Shown: positions 1 through 8,899, counted from the stretch's first letter. The stretch: 64,000 nt of DNA from Rhizosphaericola sp047606825 (GCA_047606825.1 JASGDY010000087.1:6362-70361); one strand, 5' to 3'. Made by a program: numbers and translations. Notes: a model not told the origin generated them from the sequence alone.

Positions 1-381
1 GTCCACATGTACGTTGGTCAGTTCGTTCGCAAAATCCGTCAGGCCTGTGTTGTGCGTAAACAGGACAGCGCAGTTGTATTGGTTGTCGATGGTCTTCACC
101 ACGCGGTAAAACTCGGACGGAGGCGCCTGGTACAATTCGGGAATCTGCACGATGGCATTGGCTTTCATCTTGAATGTTTTCGCAAAGATTTTTGCTGTCG
201 CCATCGTCCGTTTTGCAGGGCTTGTAATCATAAGGTCGGGATGCACGCCACGGCCAAACAGTCTGTCTGACATGGTAATCACGTCGTTTTTGCCACGCTC
301 GTTGAGCGGACGGTCAAAATCTTTAAGCTCGGGATTTTCCCAACTACTTTTAGCGTGTCTGACCAAAATCAATTCCTTCAT
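1..381 (-). CDS. SixA-type histidine phosphatase, partial
   Basis: The frame on the minus strand starts at an ATG at 379-381 and runs off the left edge, so about 127 N-terminal residues are seen. It opens with the RHG motif of the histidine phosphatase superfamily (LILVRHAKSSW), followed by DRPLNERG and the conserved SPAKRTMATAK stretch, the pattern of the SixA branch. SixA removes phosphate from phosphohistidine on signalling proteins such as HPt domains; the substrate here is unknown. The second catalytic histidine region (LFTHNTG) is present near the edge. It diverges from pncB. A promoter-like pair lies upstream: TTTG at 436-439 and TATTTTTG at 406-413, both read on the minus strand. Confidence 0.85.
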   Translation of the reverse strand, partial: MKELILVRHAKSSWENPELKDFDRPLNERGKNDVITMSDRLFGRGVHPDLMITSPAKRTMATAKIFAKTFKMKANAIVQIPELYQAPPSEFYRVVKTIDNQYNCAVLFTHNTGLTDFANELTNVHVD

Positions 382-405
382 CCAAATGCTAATTTTATGC
401 GAAGT

Positions 406-439
406 CAAAAATAGGAGATTGTAACCAATTACATGCAAA
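406..439 (-). promoter_or_regulatory. Bacteroidota-type promoter for the SixA-like gene
   Basis: Read on the minus strand: a -33 type TTTG (439 to 436), 22 nt, then TATTTTTG (413 to 406), matching the Bacteroidota consensus TAnnTTTG. It lies 25 nt before the ATG at 381. The spacing is slightly long compared with the usual 19-21 nt. Confidence 0.45.
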
Positions 440-461
440 AGATTGTATATTGCCCTGCATT

Positions 462-1649
462 ATGGAGAAACAGTTCCCGTTTAGTATTGTTTCCTTGCTG
501 GACAATGATTTTTACAAATTCACCATGCAGTGTGCGGTTATCAAACTGTTTCCTGACGTGAAAGCCCAATACGCTTTTATCAACCGCGGGCAGCACCAGT
601 TTCCCGATGGTTTCGGCGCGGAGCTGCGGAAACATATCGACAGCATGGCGGAACTGCAACTGACCAAGCAGGAGAAATCCTTTTTCGCAATACAGTGTCC
701 TTACCTCAACTCTGCCTATATGGATTTCCTGCACGGCTACCGCTACGACCCGTCGGAAGTGGAAATCATCCAAAATGGCAGCGACCTCGAAGTCAAGGTA
801 CACGGCTATTGGTACAGAACCATCCTGTGGGAAATCCCTATCCTTGCCCTCATCAGCGAACTTTATTACGAATGTAACCGTTTGCAGCGTGTCAACGACG
901 AAGACGTCAGGGAACGCACACGCGAAAAAATGGACCTGTATGAAAAATGGGGCGTGACGGTCGCGGAGTTCGGCACGCGCCGCCGCCACTCGTACCAGGT
1001 GCATCGGCTGGTCATGCAGACCTTGATGGAATACTACAACCACCGCGGATTTGTCGGCACGAGCAACGTACACTTAGCCATGCTGCACCAGGCCAAAATC
1101 ATCGGCACGCACGCACACGAATGGTTTATGTACCACGGCGCACGCTATGGGTACAAGATTGCCAACGCCATCAGCCTCAAAAGCTGGGTCAAAGTCTATC
1201 AGGGTGACCTGGGAATCGCGCTGACGGACACCTACACGACAGACGTGTTCTTTTCCCAGTTCAATAAGAAATACGCCAAACTCTTTGACGGTGTGCGCCA
1301 CGACAGCGGCGACCCGATTGTATTTGCGCAGAAAACGATTGAACATTACCAGTCGATGAACGTCAACCCTCTTTACAAGACCATTATCTTTTCGGATGGA
1401 CTCAACCCCGAAAAAGTGCAGGCCATCGCCGAAGCCTGCAAAGGAAAGATTGGCGTTTCGTTCGGTATCGGCACAGACCTTACCAACGACGTGGGACTGC
1501 CACCGATGAACATCGTCATGAAAATGACCGCCGTCTCCACACCCGACATGCCTTGGACGCCGACTGTCAAGCTTTCCGATGAACACGGCAAATATACCGG
1601 TGATACACGAACCATTGAGTTGGTGAAAGAGATACTGGGGATTGCATGA
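462..1649 (+). CDS. pncB: Nicotinate phosphoribosyltransferase
   Basis: This enzyme joins nicotinate and PRPP to give nicotinate mononucleotide, the entry step of NAD salvage in the cytoplasm. The 395-residue protein matches the PncB family over its full length. Diagnostic stretches are the N-terminal LLDNDFYKFTMQ, the central EFGTRRRHS (the histidine region that is phosphorylated in the family), GVRHDSGDP, and FSDGLNPEK with FGIGTDL near the C-terminus for PRPP and phosphate binding. I chose the ATG at 462 (MEKQFPFS); an in-frame TTG at 450 would add four residues. No operon partner is obvious: the next gene downstream is convergent. Confidence 0.95.
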   Translation: MEKQFPFSIVSLLDNDFYKFTMQCAVIKLFPDVKAQYAFINRGQHQFPDGFGAELRKHIDSMAELQLTKQEKSFFAIQCPYLNSAYMDFLHGYRYDPSEVEIIQNGSDLEVKVHGYWYRTILWEIPILALISELYYECNRLQRVNDEDVRERTREKMDLYEKWGVTVAEFGTRRRHSYQVHRLVMQTLMEYYNHRGFVGTSNVHLAMLHQAKIIGTHAHEWFMYHGARYGYKIANAISLKSWVKVYQGDLGIALTDTYTTDVFFSQFNKKYAKLFDGVRHDSGDPIVFAQKTIEHYQSMNVNPLYKTIIFSDGLNPEKVQAIAEACKGKIGVSFGIGTDLTNDVGLPPMNIVMKMTAVSTPDMPWTPTVKLSDEHGKYTGDTRTIELVKEILGIA

Positions 1650-1703
1650 TTTGGTACTGGCGATGGATGAAACAATGGTAAGACAATGCTTTTCCCGTAA
1701 AGT

Positions 1704-2600
1704 TTACCGATACTGCTCGTATTGCTTGGCCGGTATTTTTCCCCACAACGACTGGTATTGCCCGGCGGACAAAGGTTGAGCATCCAGGGCTTTGACGGCT
1801 TCGTCCAGTTGTTGTTCGGTTCGGATACCGACGATTGCGGACGTGACGGCAGGATGATGCCAAACATGTTGCAGTGCAACCGCTGTTGCATCCCGCTTTT
1901 CGGTAGTCAGGGATTGTATGGTCTGTTGCGCCTGCGCGACGTCGGACAATGCGTGTCCCAAATATTCCCTTGCCGGTTTGTTGACGAGCAAGCCGCTTGC
2001 CAGTGCGCCACGGACGACAACGCCGACGTTGTGTTCCCGCATCAATGGCAAAACGGTCTCTTCCGGTCTTCTGTCCAGAAGACTGTACTGCGACATCAAG
2101 CTGACGATATGCGAACGCTGGACATATTGGCGGATGACATTGGGACGGATGGACGATATGCCGTAATAACGGATTTTCCCCTGTCCTTGCAATAGCTGGA
2201 ATGCGTCGATGACCTCGCCGATATTGTCTTCGCGTGTGCCGCCATGCAGTTGGTACAGGTCGATATAATCGGTGTGTAGTCGCCGTAGGCTGCCTTCCAC
2301 GCTTTCCAGGATATGTTGTTTGGATGGGTTCCAGTCGAGGCCGCTGCCGTCGGCTTTCCATACGTTGCCGACCTTGGTTGCCAGTATAACCTGGCTTCTT
2401 TTTTCCAGGAAGGCCTTTCCCAAAAGGGTTTCATTGTCGCCTTTGTCATAGATATCGGCCGTGTCAAAATAGTTGATGCCCTTGTCCATCGCGGCGTGCA
2501 GCAAACGGATATTGGTTTGCTCGTCACTTTTTAAAGACATGCAGCCAAAACCTACACGGCTGATTTCCAAATCTGATTTTCCCAGTTTTCTGTATTGCAT
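1704..2600 (-). CDS. Aldo/keto reductase
   Basis: An NAD(P)H-dependent oxidoreductase of the aldo/keto reductase superfamily, 298 residues. The substrate cannot be told from sequence. The catalytic tetrad is visible: Asp in NYFDTADIY, Tyr in the same block, Lys in LATKVGN, and His in DLYQLHGG. The (beta/alpha)8 signature VGFGCMSL and the C-terminal cofactor loop (VGIRTEQQL) are also present. The bacterial group resembles the YdhF/MocA-like reductases. It is convergent with pncB, 54 nt apart, and divergent from the thioesterase. Confidence 0.92.
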   Translation of the reverse strand: MQYRKLGKSDLEISRVGFGCMSLKSDEQTNIRLLHAAMDKGINYFDTADIYDKGDNETLLGKAFLEKRSQVILATKVGNVWKADGSGLDWNPSKQHILESVEGSLRRLHTDYIDLYQLHGGTREDNIGEVIDAFQLLQGQGKIRYYGISSIRPNVIRQYVQRSHIVSLMSQYSLLDRRPEETVLPLMREHNVGVVVRGALASGLLVNKPAREYLGHALSDVAQAQQTIQSLTTEKRDATAVALQHVWHHPAVTSAIVGIRTEQQLDEAVKALDAQPLSAGQYQSLWGKIPAKQYEQYR

Positions 2601-2740
2601 GATTCAAAAGTAAAAAGGAAAATGCGGAATGCCTAACGCAAAAGAAAGCCACGAATACACCAATATCGAAATTATTCGTGCATTCGTGGCCTATTAAAAA
2701 AGTATTTTTCATTTTTCCTTTTTCCTTTTTCCTTTGCAGC

Positions 2741-3151
2741 ATGTTTGAATCGACCACACAGATACGAGTGCGCTATGCGGAGACGGACCAGATGGGCGTT
2801 GTCTATTACGGCAACTATCCGACGTATTTTGAGGTGGGGCGCGTGGAGGCCATACGCACATTGGGTTACAGCTACAAGCAGATGGAGGAGGCTGGCGTGA
2901 TGATGCCTGTCGTGGACGTACATATCAAGTACCTGCGCCCCGCCAAATACGACGACCTGCTGACCGTAAAAACGCAGATTCGCGAAATGCCCTGCCACAA
3001 AATCGTCTTCCATTCCGAAATCCTCAACGATGCGGGCAAGCTGTTGACCAAGGGGGAAATAACGCTGTTCTTTGTCGATGCGGTTACGTTTCAGCGGAGT
3101 TCGCTGCCAGAACCGCTGAGGGAAAAACTGGAACCGTATTTTGAAAAATAA
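2741..3151 (+). CDS. Acyl-CoA thioesterase, YbgC/4-hydroxybenzoyl-CoA thioesterase type
   Basis: A single hot-dog domain of 136 residues, from the ATG at 2741; an in-frame upstream start at 2678 would add a poorly conserved hydrophobic stretch encoded by a T-rich repeat, so I reject it. The motif RYAETDQMGVVYYGNY carries the catalytic aspartate of the YbgC/FadM group. Proteins of this type hydrolyse short or medium acyl-CoA esters, and in proteobacteria YbgC travels with Tol-Pal, which is not the case here. The TAA stop is followed 16 nt later by the start of the sigma factor, so the two may be co-transcribed. Confidence 0.9.
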   Translation: MFESTTQIRVRYAETDQMGVVYYGNYPTYFEVGRVEAIRTLGYSYKQMEEAGVMMPVVDVHIKYLRPAKYDDLLTVKTQIREMPCHKIVFHSEILNDAGKLLTKGEITLFFVDAVTFQRSSLPEPLREKLEPYFEK

Positions 3152-3167
3152 TATTGGACATTCATAC

Positions 3168-3731
3168 ATGCTGTTAGAAGAAAATAACATATCGTTGGAA
3201 TTGCTCTGGTCTAACATCCGCGATGGCAATGGAGAAGCATTGGAAAGGCTTTTCCATCACACGTCTCAAGAACTGTTTAACTATGGAATGTATTTCACAA
3301 GAGACAGAGAACGTGTGCAGCACAGCATCCAGTCTCTTTTTGTGTATTTATGGGAACATAAAACGACACTTTCCCAACCTGTTAGCGTCAAGAACTATTT
3401 GCTAAAAGCATTCCGCAATACCTTACTGAAACAGTCCAAACCAGCAACAATCGATTTTCTTACGCCGTCATTCGAAGCTTCGACAGAATATAAAATCATC
3501 GCCAGAGAAGAAGCGTCCCTATTGAAAGAAACATTGAGAAAGGCACTCTCCCATTTGTCAAATCGCCAAAAAGAAATCGTCTTTCTCCGTTTTTATGAGA
3601 AAAAATCGACGGAAGAAATTGCGGAAATCATGGAAATTACACCTAAGGCAACCTACAAACTACTGGCTCGTGCACTGCAAGTCCTACGCAAGGAAATCGG
3701 CGTTGTTCGATTTGTCTGGTGGTTTATCTAA
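3168..3731 (+). CDS. ECF RNA polymerase sigma factor, FecI-like, altered C-terminus
   Basis: A sigma-70 family extracytoplasmic-function factor of 187 residues. Region 2 is seen around residues 10-75 (DGNGEALERLFHHTSQELFNYGMYFT) and region 4 around 115-175 (LSNRQKEIVFLRFYEKKSTEEIAEIM, split across the helix-turn-helix). It is of the Bacteroidota type that usually precedes a FecR anti-sigma gene and a SusC/TonB receptor. Here no FecR follows. The last seven or so residues (RFVWWFI) run into DNA that in the +1 frame encodes the end of an outer-membrane barrel. The original stop and downstream operon therefore seem deleted. The ATG at 3168 is preferred to a TTG at 3141 that overlaps the previous gene. 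Confidence 0.85.
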   Translation: MLLEENNISLELLWSNIRDGNGEALERLFHHTSQELFNYGMYFTRDRERVQHSIQSLFVYLWEHKTTLSQPVSVKNYLLKAFRNTLLKQSKPATIDFLTPSFEASTEYKIIAREEASLLKETLRKALSHLSNRQKEIVFLRFYEKKSTEEIAEIMEITPKATYKLLARALQVLRKEIGVVRFVWWFI

Positions 3732-4146
3732 TCTGTACATCAATGTAAAATTCAACAAAAACCTCAGCCTCGACTTGAGCAACACGTATGTCTACAAACG
3801 GAGAAGCTATGTAATAGAGATGGCAAACTATTATCAGATGGATGCCATACTCCAACAGAAAATCGCCCATGGCAAAGCCGCTTTTCGTTTTTATTGGAAC
3901 GACGTGTTCAATACCGACCGAGACAAAAACTATGGTAACTATCAATTATTCAATATGGCTTTTTGCCAAAAAAGAATCACGCAGAACTTCCGGTTTATGT
4001 TTGTTTACAACTTCTCCAACAACCAGAAAATAAAAGACAAAAAAGTAGAATCCAACAGCGATATCCGCAACAGCTTTGATAGGGAGAATACACACTTGGC
4101 GAACGGGAATTATCAACGCTGTGCAGCCGACACAACCTCCACGTAG
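3700..4146 (+). pseudogene. C-terminal remnant of an outer-membrane beta-barrel (TonB receptor-like) gene
   Basis: In the frame one base ahead of the sigma factor, about 130 residues look like the last strands of a Bacteroidota outer-membrane beta-barrel family protein. There is the AFRFYWNDVFNTDRDK block (the family's DIFNTNR motif), then QNFRFMFVYNFSN, the usual RLSFTYRFGN ending, and a basic tail. There is no start codon, plug or signal peptide, so it is not an independent gene. The joint with the sigma gene falls at about 3690-3725. I infer a single deletion that removed the end of the sigma gene, a likely anti-sigma gene and most of the receptor. Confidence 0.75.
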
Positions 4147-4289
4147 AGATGTGTGATTGTGCGTTTTCTATATCGAATACATCAACTATTTCTTGTAAAT
4201 CCTGCGTTTGAGTTCTGCGGTGGTAATACAGATGTCAAAACCAACTTACTACTTGGTAAGGAATAAAATGATGAATTCATAGAGAAGGA

Positions 4290-4378
4290 GGTAGTGTCAT
4301 AAATTAAATGATTTGCATTTTTAAAATATTGAAATACAATATATTAAGATGCTTCATCCATTAATTTGTGACACCACC
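4290..4378. mobile_element. MITE-like element, 89 bp
   Basis: Terminal inverted repeats of 18 bp (GGTAGTGTCATAAATTAA at the left, the complement GGTGGTGTCACAAATTAA at the right) match at 16 of 18 positions and enclose 53 bp of AT-rich DNA with no coding capacity. The flanks are near-identical 8-mers, gagaagga at 4282-4289 and gagaagaa at 4379-4386, as expected for a target-site duplication. IR sequence and an 8-bp duplication would fit an IS256-type parent, but that link is from memory. No transposase is present. Confidence 0.65.
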
Positions 4379-4415
4379 GAGAAGAAAATTGGACACGCAT
4401 ATAAAAGATAGACAT

Positions 4416-4453
4416 CTCCGCGTCATTCCTGCCTACGCAGGAATGACGCGGAG
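4416..4453. repeat. Perfect 17-bp inverted repeat
   Basis: ctccgcgtcattcctgc, a 4-nt loop (ctac) and its exact complement. The right arm is followed by a short pyrimidine stretch (gtcttctttttctg), so it could end transcripts moving rightwards. The core cgtcattcctgc..gcaggaatgacg is of a kind seen as dispersed repeats in many genomes; I see no second copy in this window. Confidence 0.7.
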
Positions 4454-4499
4454 GTCTTCTTTTTCTGTAAGGTCATTAATTTATCCCTTGTAAAGTATA

Positions 4500-4711
4500 T
4501 CATAAACCATGCAGTTGGCGCACTCTTTCGGCAATTTTCCGATTGGTCTCCTTGGAAAGTCACTGAATAAACGCTTCTTCTTCGGCGGTCGGTTCCACTA
4601 TTTTCTTTTTGGGTTTTGAAACCGGAGACGTCCACGCCAATCTTTTTGATATATTTTACAATTTTGTCAATATCTTCTGTCGTTGCTTTTTTTAATGTGA
4701 GGTGTCGTCAT
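4500..4711 (-). pseudogene. Degraded small gene, two frameshifts and one internal stop
   Basis: Read on the minus strand from ATG at 4709-4711, the protein sequence is coherent only if one A is removed from a run of seven A, two bases are added after the QKE codons, and one TGA is read as Trp. It then reads MTTPHIKKATTEDIDKI, KYIKKIGVDVSGFKTQ, EPTAEEEAFIQ, LSKETNRKIAERVRQLHGL and stops, about 70 residues with a charged helical character. I do not recognise the family. The size and context (next to a MITE, in a decay zone) fit a dead accessory gene. Confidence 0.5.
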
Positions 4712-4780
4712 CGCTGAAATGATTTATTGACGAAATTATGGAAAATTCAAATTCGGTTGGGACTACGACTGATAGAGAAG

Positions 4781-4832
4781 ACAAAACCGTGCAACGCATA
4801 GACTGAACAATCTATGCGTTGCGCGGTTTTGT
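4781..4832. terminator. Bidirectional terminator after clpB
   Basis: A 21-bp stem with one G-T wobble (acaaaaccgtgcaacgcatag with its complement at 4812-4832) and a 10-nt loop. T-rich tracts lie on both sides. It sits 17 nt after the end of clpB, which is read on the minus strand. Confidence 0.8.
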
Positions 4833-4849
4833 TTTAAGTTTTAACGGCC

Positions 4850-7456
4850 TTATGCTTTCTTTTCGTCTTCGTTGCGGAACACGACGACATTGTCAAAAAC
4901 ATCGACCAATACGGGATGTTGGCTGTTGATGTCGCCTGCTAAGATTTTTTTACTGAGTTCATTGACGATGGTGCGCTGGATGACCCGTTTCAGCGGACGA
5001 GCACCGAACTGTGCATCGTAACCGTTTTGCAACAGGTAGTCTACGACATAGTCCGTAAACTCTAGCTCGATACCGTTTTTGGCGACCATTTTTTTCAGTC
5101 CGTTGAGCTGTATGCGGATGATTTTTTTGATTTCCTTTTTCAGCAACGGATGGAATACGATGATTTCGTCGATACGGTTGAGGAATTCGGGACGCATGGT
5201 CTTTTTGAGCAAGTCCATGGCATTGGTCTTTGCTTTTTCTTCCGCAAGGTCGGGATTGTCGGGATTGGTTTCAAACGCTTCCTGTATCAGTCCGCTTCCA
5301 AGGTTGGAAGTCATGATGATAATCGTGTTTTTGAAATCTACTGTGCGGCCTTTGTTGTCGGTCAGCCGACCGTCGTCCAATACCTGCAAAAGCGTATTGA
5401 AAACGTCGGGGTGCGCTTTTTCGATTTCGTCAAAGAGGACGACGCTGTACGGTTTTCGGCGGACGGCTTCGGTCAACTGCCCCCCTTCGTCGTAACCGAT
5501 ATATCCGGGAGGCGCACCGATCAGGCGGGAGGTGGATTCTTTTTCCATGTATTCGCTCATGTCGATACGGGTCATCATGGTCTCGTCGTCAAAGAGGAAC
5601 TCTGCCAGTGCCTTTGCCAGTTCGGTCTTACCGACACCTGTCGTACCGAGGAAGATGAACGAACCGATAGGTTTGTTGGGGTCGCTCAGCCCAGCGCGGC
5701 TACGACGGATGGCATCTGCGATGGCGGTGATGGCTTCTTCCTGGCCGATGACACGCTCGTGGAGGTTGTCTTCGAGGTGCAAGAGTTTTTCCTTTTCAGA
5801 CTGCATCATGCGGCTGACGGGGATTCCGGTCGCGCGGGCGACGGTTTCGGCGATGTCTTCCGCATCGACTTCCTCTTTGAGTAGGCGGTGTTCGGAACTT
5901 TCGTGGAGCTGTTTGGTGTATTTGTCCACCAGTTCCTGTTGTTCCTTGACCTTGCCGTAGCGGATTTCGGCAACTTTACCGTAATCGCCTTCCCGTTCTG
6001 CACGGTCGGCTTCGGTTTTCAGTTGTTCGATGGTGGCTTTTGCCGTTTGTACCTGTTCGACCAGTTCTTTTTCGGACTGCCATTTGGCTTTATAGGTGTC
6101 GCGTTCGGTCATGAGGTTGCTGAGGTTGGTATTAAGTTCCTTCAGTTTTGCCTCGTCGCTTTCGCGTTTGATAGCTTCACGTTCGATTTCCAGTTGGCGG
6201 ATACGGCGTTCCAGTTCGTCCAGTTCTTCCGGCATGGAGTTCATTTCGAGACGGAGTTTGGCGGCTGCCTCATCCATCAGGTCAATCGCCTTGTCGGGTA
6301 GGAAACGGTCGGAAATGTATCGGTTGGACAGTTCGACAGCGGCAATCACGGCTTCGTCCTTGATACGGACGTGGTGGTGCGCTTCGTATTTGTCCTTGAT
6401 GCCGCGCAATATGGAAATTGCGTCTTCCACGCTCGGTTCGTCCACCATGACTTTTTGGAAACGGCGTTCGAGTGCTTTGTCTTTTTCAAAATATTTCTGG
6501 TATTCTGCCAAAGTCGTCGCACCGATAGCGCGAAGTTCACCACGCGCCAAAGCAGGCTTCAATATATTGGCAGCGTCCATCGCGCCTTCGCCGCCGCCGG
6601 CGCCGACCAGCGTGTGGATTTCGTCGATGAAGAGGATGATTTCGCCGTCGCTTTCGGCAACGTCCTTGACGACACCTTTCAGCCTTTCCTCAAACTCACC
6701 TTTGTATTTGGCGCCGGCAATGAGTTGTCCCATGTCGAGCGCATAGATGGTTTTGGATTTGAGGTTTTCCGGGACGTCGCCGTTGATGATACGGTTGGCA
6801 AGGCCTTCCACGATGGCGGTTTTGCCGACACCGGGCTCACCGACCAATATCGGATTGTTTTTGGAACGGCGGGACAATATGTGTAGGGTGCGACGGATTT
6901 CTTCGTCACGGCCGATGACCGGGTCAAGCTTGCCGCTGCGTGCCAGTTCGTTGAGGTTTTTCGAATATTTCTGCAAAGCGTTGTATTGCTGTCCACCCGT
7001 TTGGGAATTGACAGTCGAGCCTTTGCGGAGGTCCTTGATGGCGGTTACGAGACCTTTTCCGGTCAGTCCGGCGTCTTTGAGGATTTTCGCGGTATTGTCC
7101 GAACCCGCAACAATTGCCAAGAGCAAATGTTCGACGCTCACAAACTCGTCGCCGAACTGTTTGAGTTCCGCATTAGCCTTGAGCAGTACGTTGTTGAGGT
7201 CGCGGCCGATGGTCTGTGCCGGTTCGCCACTGTTGGTCCTGGGTAGTTTGTCGATACTTTCGCGGAGCTTGGTCTGGACAAACTGGATGTTGACATTATT
7301 TTTTTTGAGCAAAAATCCTACGGGACTGTCCTGGTCTTCCACGAGTGCGGACAGCAGATGTTCGGTTTCGATATTGGGATTGCCCGCATTGAAAGCGACT
7401 TGCTGTGCAGCCTGGATGGTCTCCTGGGCTTTGACGGTATAGTTGTTAAGGTTCAT
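4850..7456 (-). CDS. clpB: ATP-dependent chaperone ClpB
   Basis: A Hsp100 disaggregase that works with DnaK to pull proteins out of aggregates. The 868-residue length is normal. Order of parts: Clp N-repeat domain (residues 1-145), first AAA+ module with Walker A GEPGVGKT at 206-213 and Walker B LFIDEIHT, the long coiled-coil middle domain (about 405-530), second AAA+ module with Walker A GTTGVGKT near 610 and VVLFDEIEKAHPD, then the C-terminal D2-small domain. The middle domain separates it from ClpA/ClpC. It stands alone with its own terminator. I find no CIRCE element upstream. Confidence 0.97.
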   Translation of the reverse strand: MNLNNYTVKAQETIQAAQQVAFNAGNPNIETEHLLSALVEDQDSPVGFLLKKNNVNIQFVQTKLRESIDKLPRTNSGEPAQTIGRDLNNVLLKANAELKQFGDEFVSVEHLLLAIVAGSDNTAKILKDAGLTGKGLVTAIKDLRKGSTVNSQTGGQQYNALQKYSKNLNELARSGKLDPVIGRDEEIRRTLHILSRRSKNNPILVGEPGVGKTAIVEGLANRIINGDVPENLKSKTIYALDMGQLIAGAKYKGEFEERLKGVVKDVAESDGEIILFIDEIHTLVGAGGGEGAMDAANILKPALARGELRAIGATTLAEYQKYFEKDKALERRFQKVMVDEPSVEDAISILRGIKDKYEAHHHVRIKDEAVIAAVELSNRYISDRFLPDKAIDLMDEAAAKLRLEMNSMPEELDELERRIRQLEIEREAIKRESDEAKLKELNTNLSNLMTERDTYKAKWQSEKELVEQVQTAKATIEQLKTEADRAEREGDYGKVAEIRYGKVKEQQELVDKYTKQLHESSEHRLLKEEVDAEDIAETVARATGIPVSRMMQSEKEKLLHLEDNLHERVIGQEEAITAIADAIRRSRAGLSDPNKPIGSFIFLGTTGVGKTELAKALAEFLFDDETMMTRIDMSEYMEKESTSRLIGAPPGYIGYDEGGQLTEAVRRKPYSVVLFDEIEKAHPDVFNTLLQVLDDGRLTDNKGRTVDFKNTIIIMTSNLGSGLIQEAFETNPDNPDLAEEKAKTNAMDLLKKTMRPEFLNRIDEIIVFHPLLKKEIKKIIRIQLNGLKKMVAKNGIELEFTDYVVDYLLQNGYDAQFGARPLKRVIQRTIVNELSKKILAGDINSQHPVLVDVFDNVVVFRNEDEKKA

Positions 7457-7707
7457 ATATTGATGTATTCTTAATTTGATGATTTGGTAATTCTTTAGGC
7501 GTAAGGTAGGAAGCGAAGAATTTTAATCGCTGCGGCATCCGTGTGCTTTATTAAATAATAAAATTTTCCACCTTAGACCTCAAACCTCACGCCTTCTACC
7601 TTTCTCCAAAAACCATACGGAAGCAATAGGACTGAAATGTTGGCATGGAGAATCGGTAAGATGTGACTAAGTGGCTGATTTCTAGGTTGCTATCTGCCGT
7701 TTTTGCA

Positions 7708-7971
7708 TTACCAGCGTTCGTCCTCGGGAATGTCTTGTGGATATGGATATGTTGCCTGTGACCGTTGTTTTTCCTTTAGCCTTTGGATGATTGCGTCGGT
7801 GATGATGGCTGTTGACTGCGCTACGGGAGCATTGTTTAATTGAGCTTTCAGGCTTTTTTCCGAAACGTCGATACGATATAGTAGTTGTACCAATGCCGGA
7901 AAGTCCTTGTCCACCAGATGCTGTACGAGCGCCGCCAACCTTTGACGAAAATCAATATTTTCCAAATCCAT
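7708..7971 (-). CDS. Conserved-looking small protein of unknown function
   Basis: I take the ATG at 7971, which gives 87 residues (MDLENIDFRQRLAALVQ at the start). An upstream in-frame start at 8142 would add 57 residues, overlap the TetR gene on the other strand and run through a Tyr/Leu-rich, poorly coded stretch. The protein is soluble and mostly helical (LVDKDFPALVQLLYRIDVSEK), with a Pro/Tyr-rich tail ending in EDERW. No catalytic motif is visible. It is divergent from the TetR regulator with about 165 nt between starts, so the regulator could control it. Confidence 0.6.
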   Translation of the reverse strand: MDLENIDFRQRLAALVQHLVDKDFPALVQLLYRIDVSEKSLKAQLNNAPVAQSTAIITDAIIQRLKEKQRSQATYPYPQDIPEDERW

Positions 7972-8135
7972 ATTGGTCTTGGAGGAAAAATAACTTTTTA
8001 ATAACAATTCGATGCTATCTTTGTTGTCGGTCTTCACAACTAATAGAATTAGAGTTAGTTGCCGAAAATACAATAAATTTCTAAATGGTTTTTCCTTGGT
8101 ATTATTTTCGCATTCTCTAACGTAAATTTGCAAGC

Positions 8136-8729
8136 ATGGCACGTATAAAAACAGCTAAAGACGAAAGTAAAAAAGACGTCATCTTGACTGCTGCGGCGGA
8201 ATCATTCAGGGAAAGGGGCTACAAAGCGACCAGTATGCGCGACCTTGCCGAAAAGGTGGGCATTGAGGCGGCCAGCCTGTACAACCACATTGATTCCAAA
8301 AGCGAGTTATTGACGGATATATGTTTCAGCATTACATCCCTGATGAACGATTTCATGACATCGGTGGAAGAGGGCGACCAGTCCAGCATACAAAAGATAG
8401 AAACTATTCTCCGTTTCCAGATTAGGCAGATGGTCGACAATTTTGACAACAATTACGTGGCGAACCGGGAGTGGCTGCATCTGGAAAACCAGGAATTGGC
8501 CGAGTTCCGTGCACAACGCCACGATTACCGTAAACGCATGAACAAAATTATTACCAAAGGCATCGAAGACGGCGAAATCAAGGATTCCCTCAATGTCCCG
8601 GCAACCGTGTGGCTGCTGTTGCATGCTGTGTACGGCATCGAATCCTGGCACCGTTCCAAAGTGCGCGTCGATCCCACGGTACTGGAAGAAAACATGATCA
8701 CCATATTGATCAGTGGATTGAAGAAATAG
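8136..8729 (+). CDS. TetR/AcrR family transcriptional regulator
   Basis: A 197-residue repressor-type protein. The N-terminal helix-turn-helix is clear at residues 12-60 (ILTAAAESFRERGYKATSM, then DLAEKVGIEAASLYNHIDSK). The C-terminal ligand and dimer domain (about 70-195) is diverged, as usual, and includes a REWLHLENQELAEF helix seen in regulators of fatty-acid or phenylacetate catabolism in Bacteroidota. The ligand and targets are unknown. The neighbouring genes give no pathway hint; the closest candidate target is the divergent small gene. Confidence 0.9.
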   Translation: MARIKTAKDESKKDVILTAAAESFRERGYKATSMRDLAEKVGIEAASLYNHIDSKSELLTDICFSITSLMNDFMTSVEEGDQSSIQKIETILRFQIRQMVDNFDNNYVANREWLHLENQELAEFRAQRHDYRKRMNKIITKGIEDGEIKDSLNVPATVWLLLHAVYGIESWHRSKVRVDPTVLEENMITILISGLKK

Positions 8730-8852
8730 CGGCTGTTAAGCCAAAAGGCAAAGACAAAAAGTAAAAATGCCCTGTAAGGTTAGCGGCTAATAGTCAGCAG
8801 CTACTTTTAACATTTTGATAACTTTTTGGTTTTTCCTACGACAATTTTACCG

Positions 8853-8886
8853 AACCTCTTGATTTCCAATGTCAAGAGGTTTTTTG
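8853..8886 (+). terminator. Rho-independent terminator after the TetR gene
   Basis: Stem aacctcttga with its complement tcaagaggtt around a 9-nt loop, followed by TTTTT. It lies about 125 nt after the stop at 8729. Confidence 0.75.
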
Positions 8887-8899
8887 TCTGCACGTCTAC

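Noticed and set aside
5150..6301. Long open frames on the plus strand opposite clpB
   Set aside because: They are antisense shadows of a full-length ClpB with all motifs, and their protein sequences are Phe/Val-rich without any known pattern.
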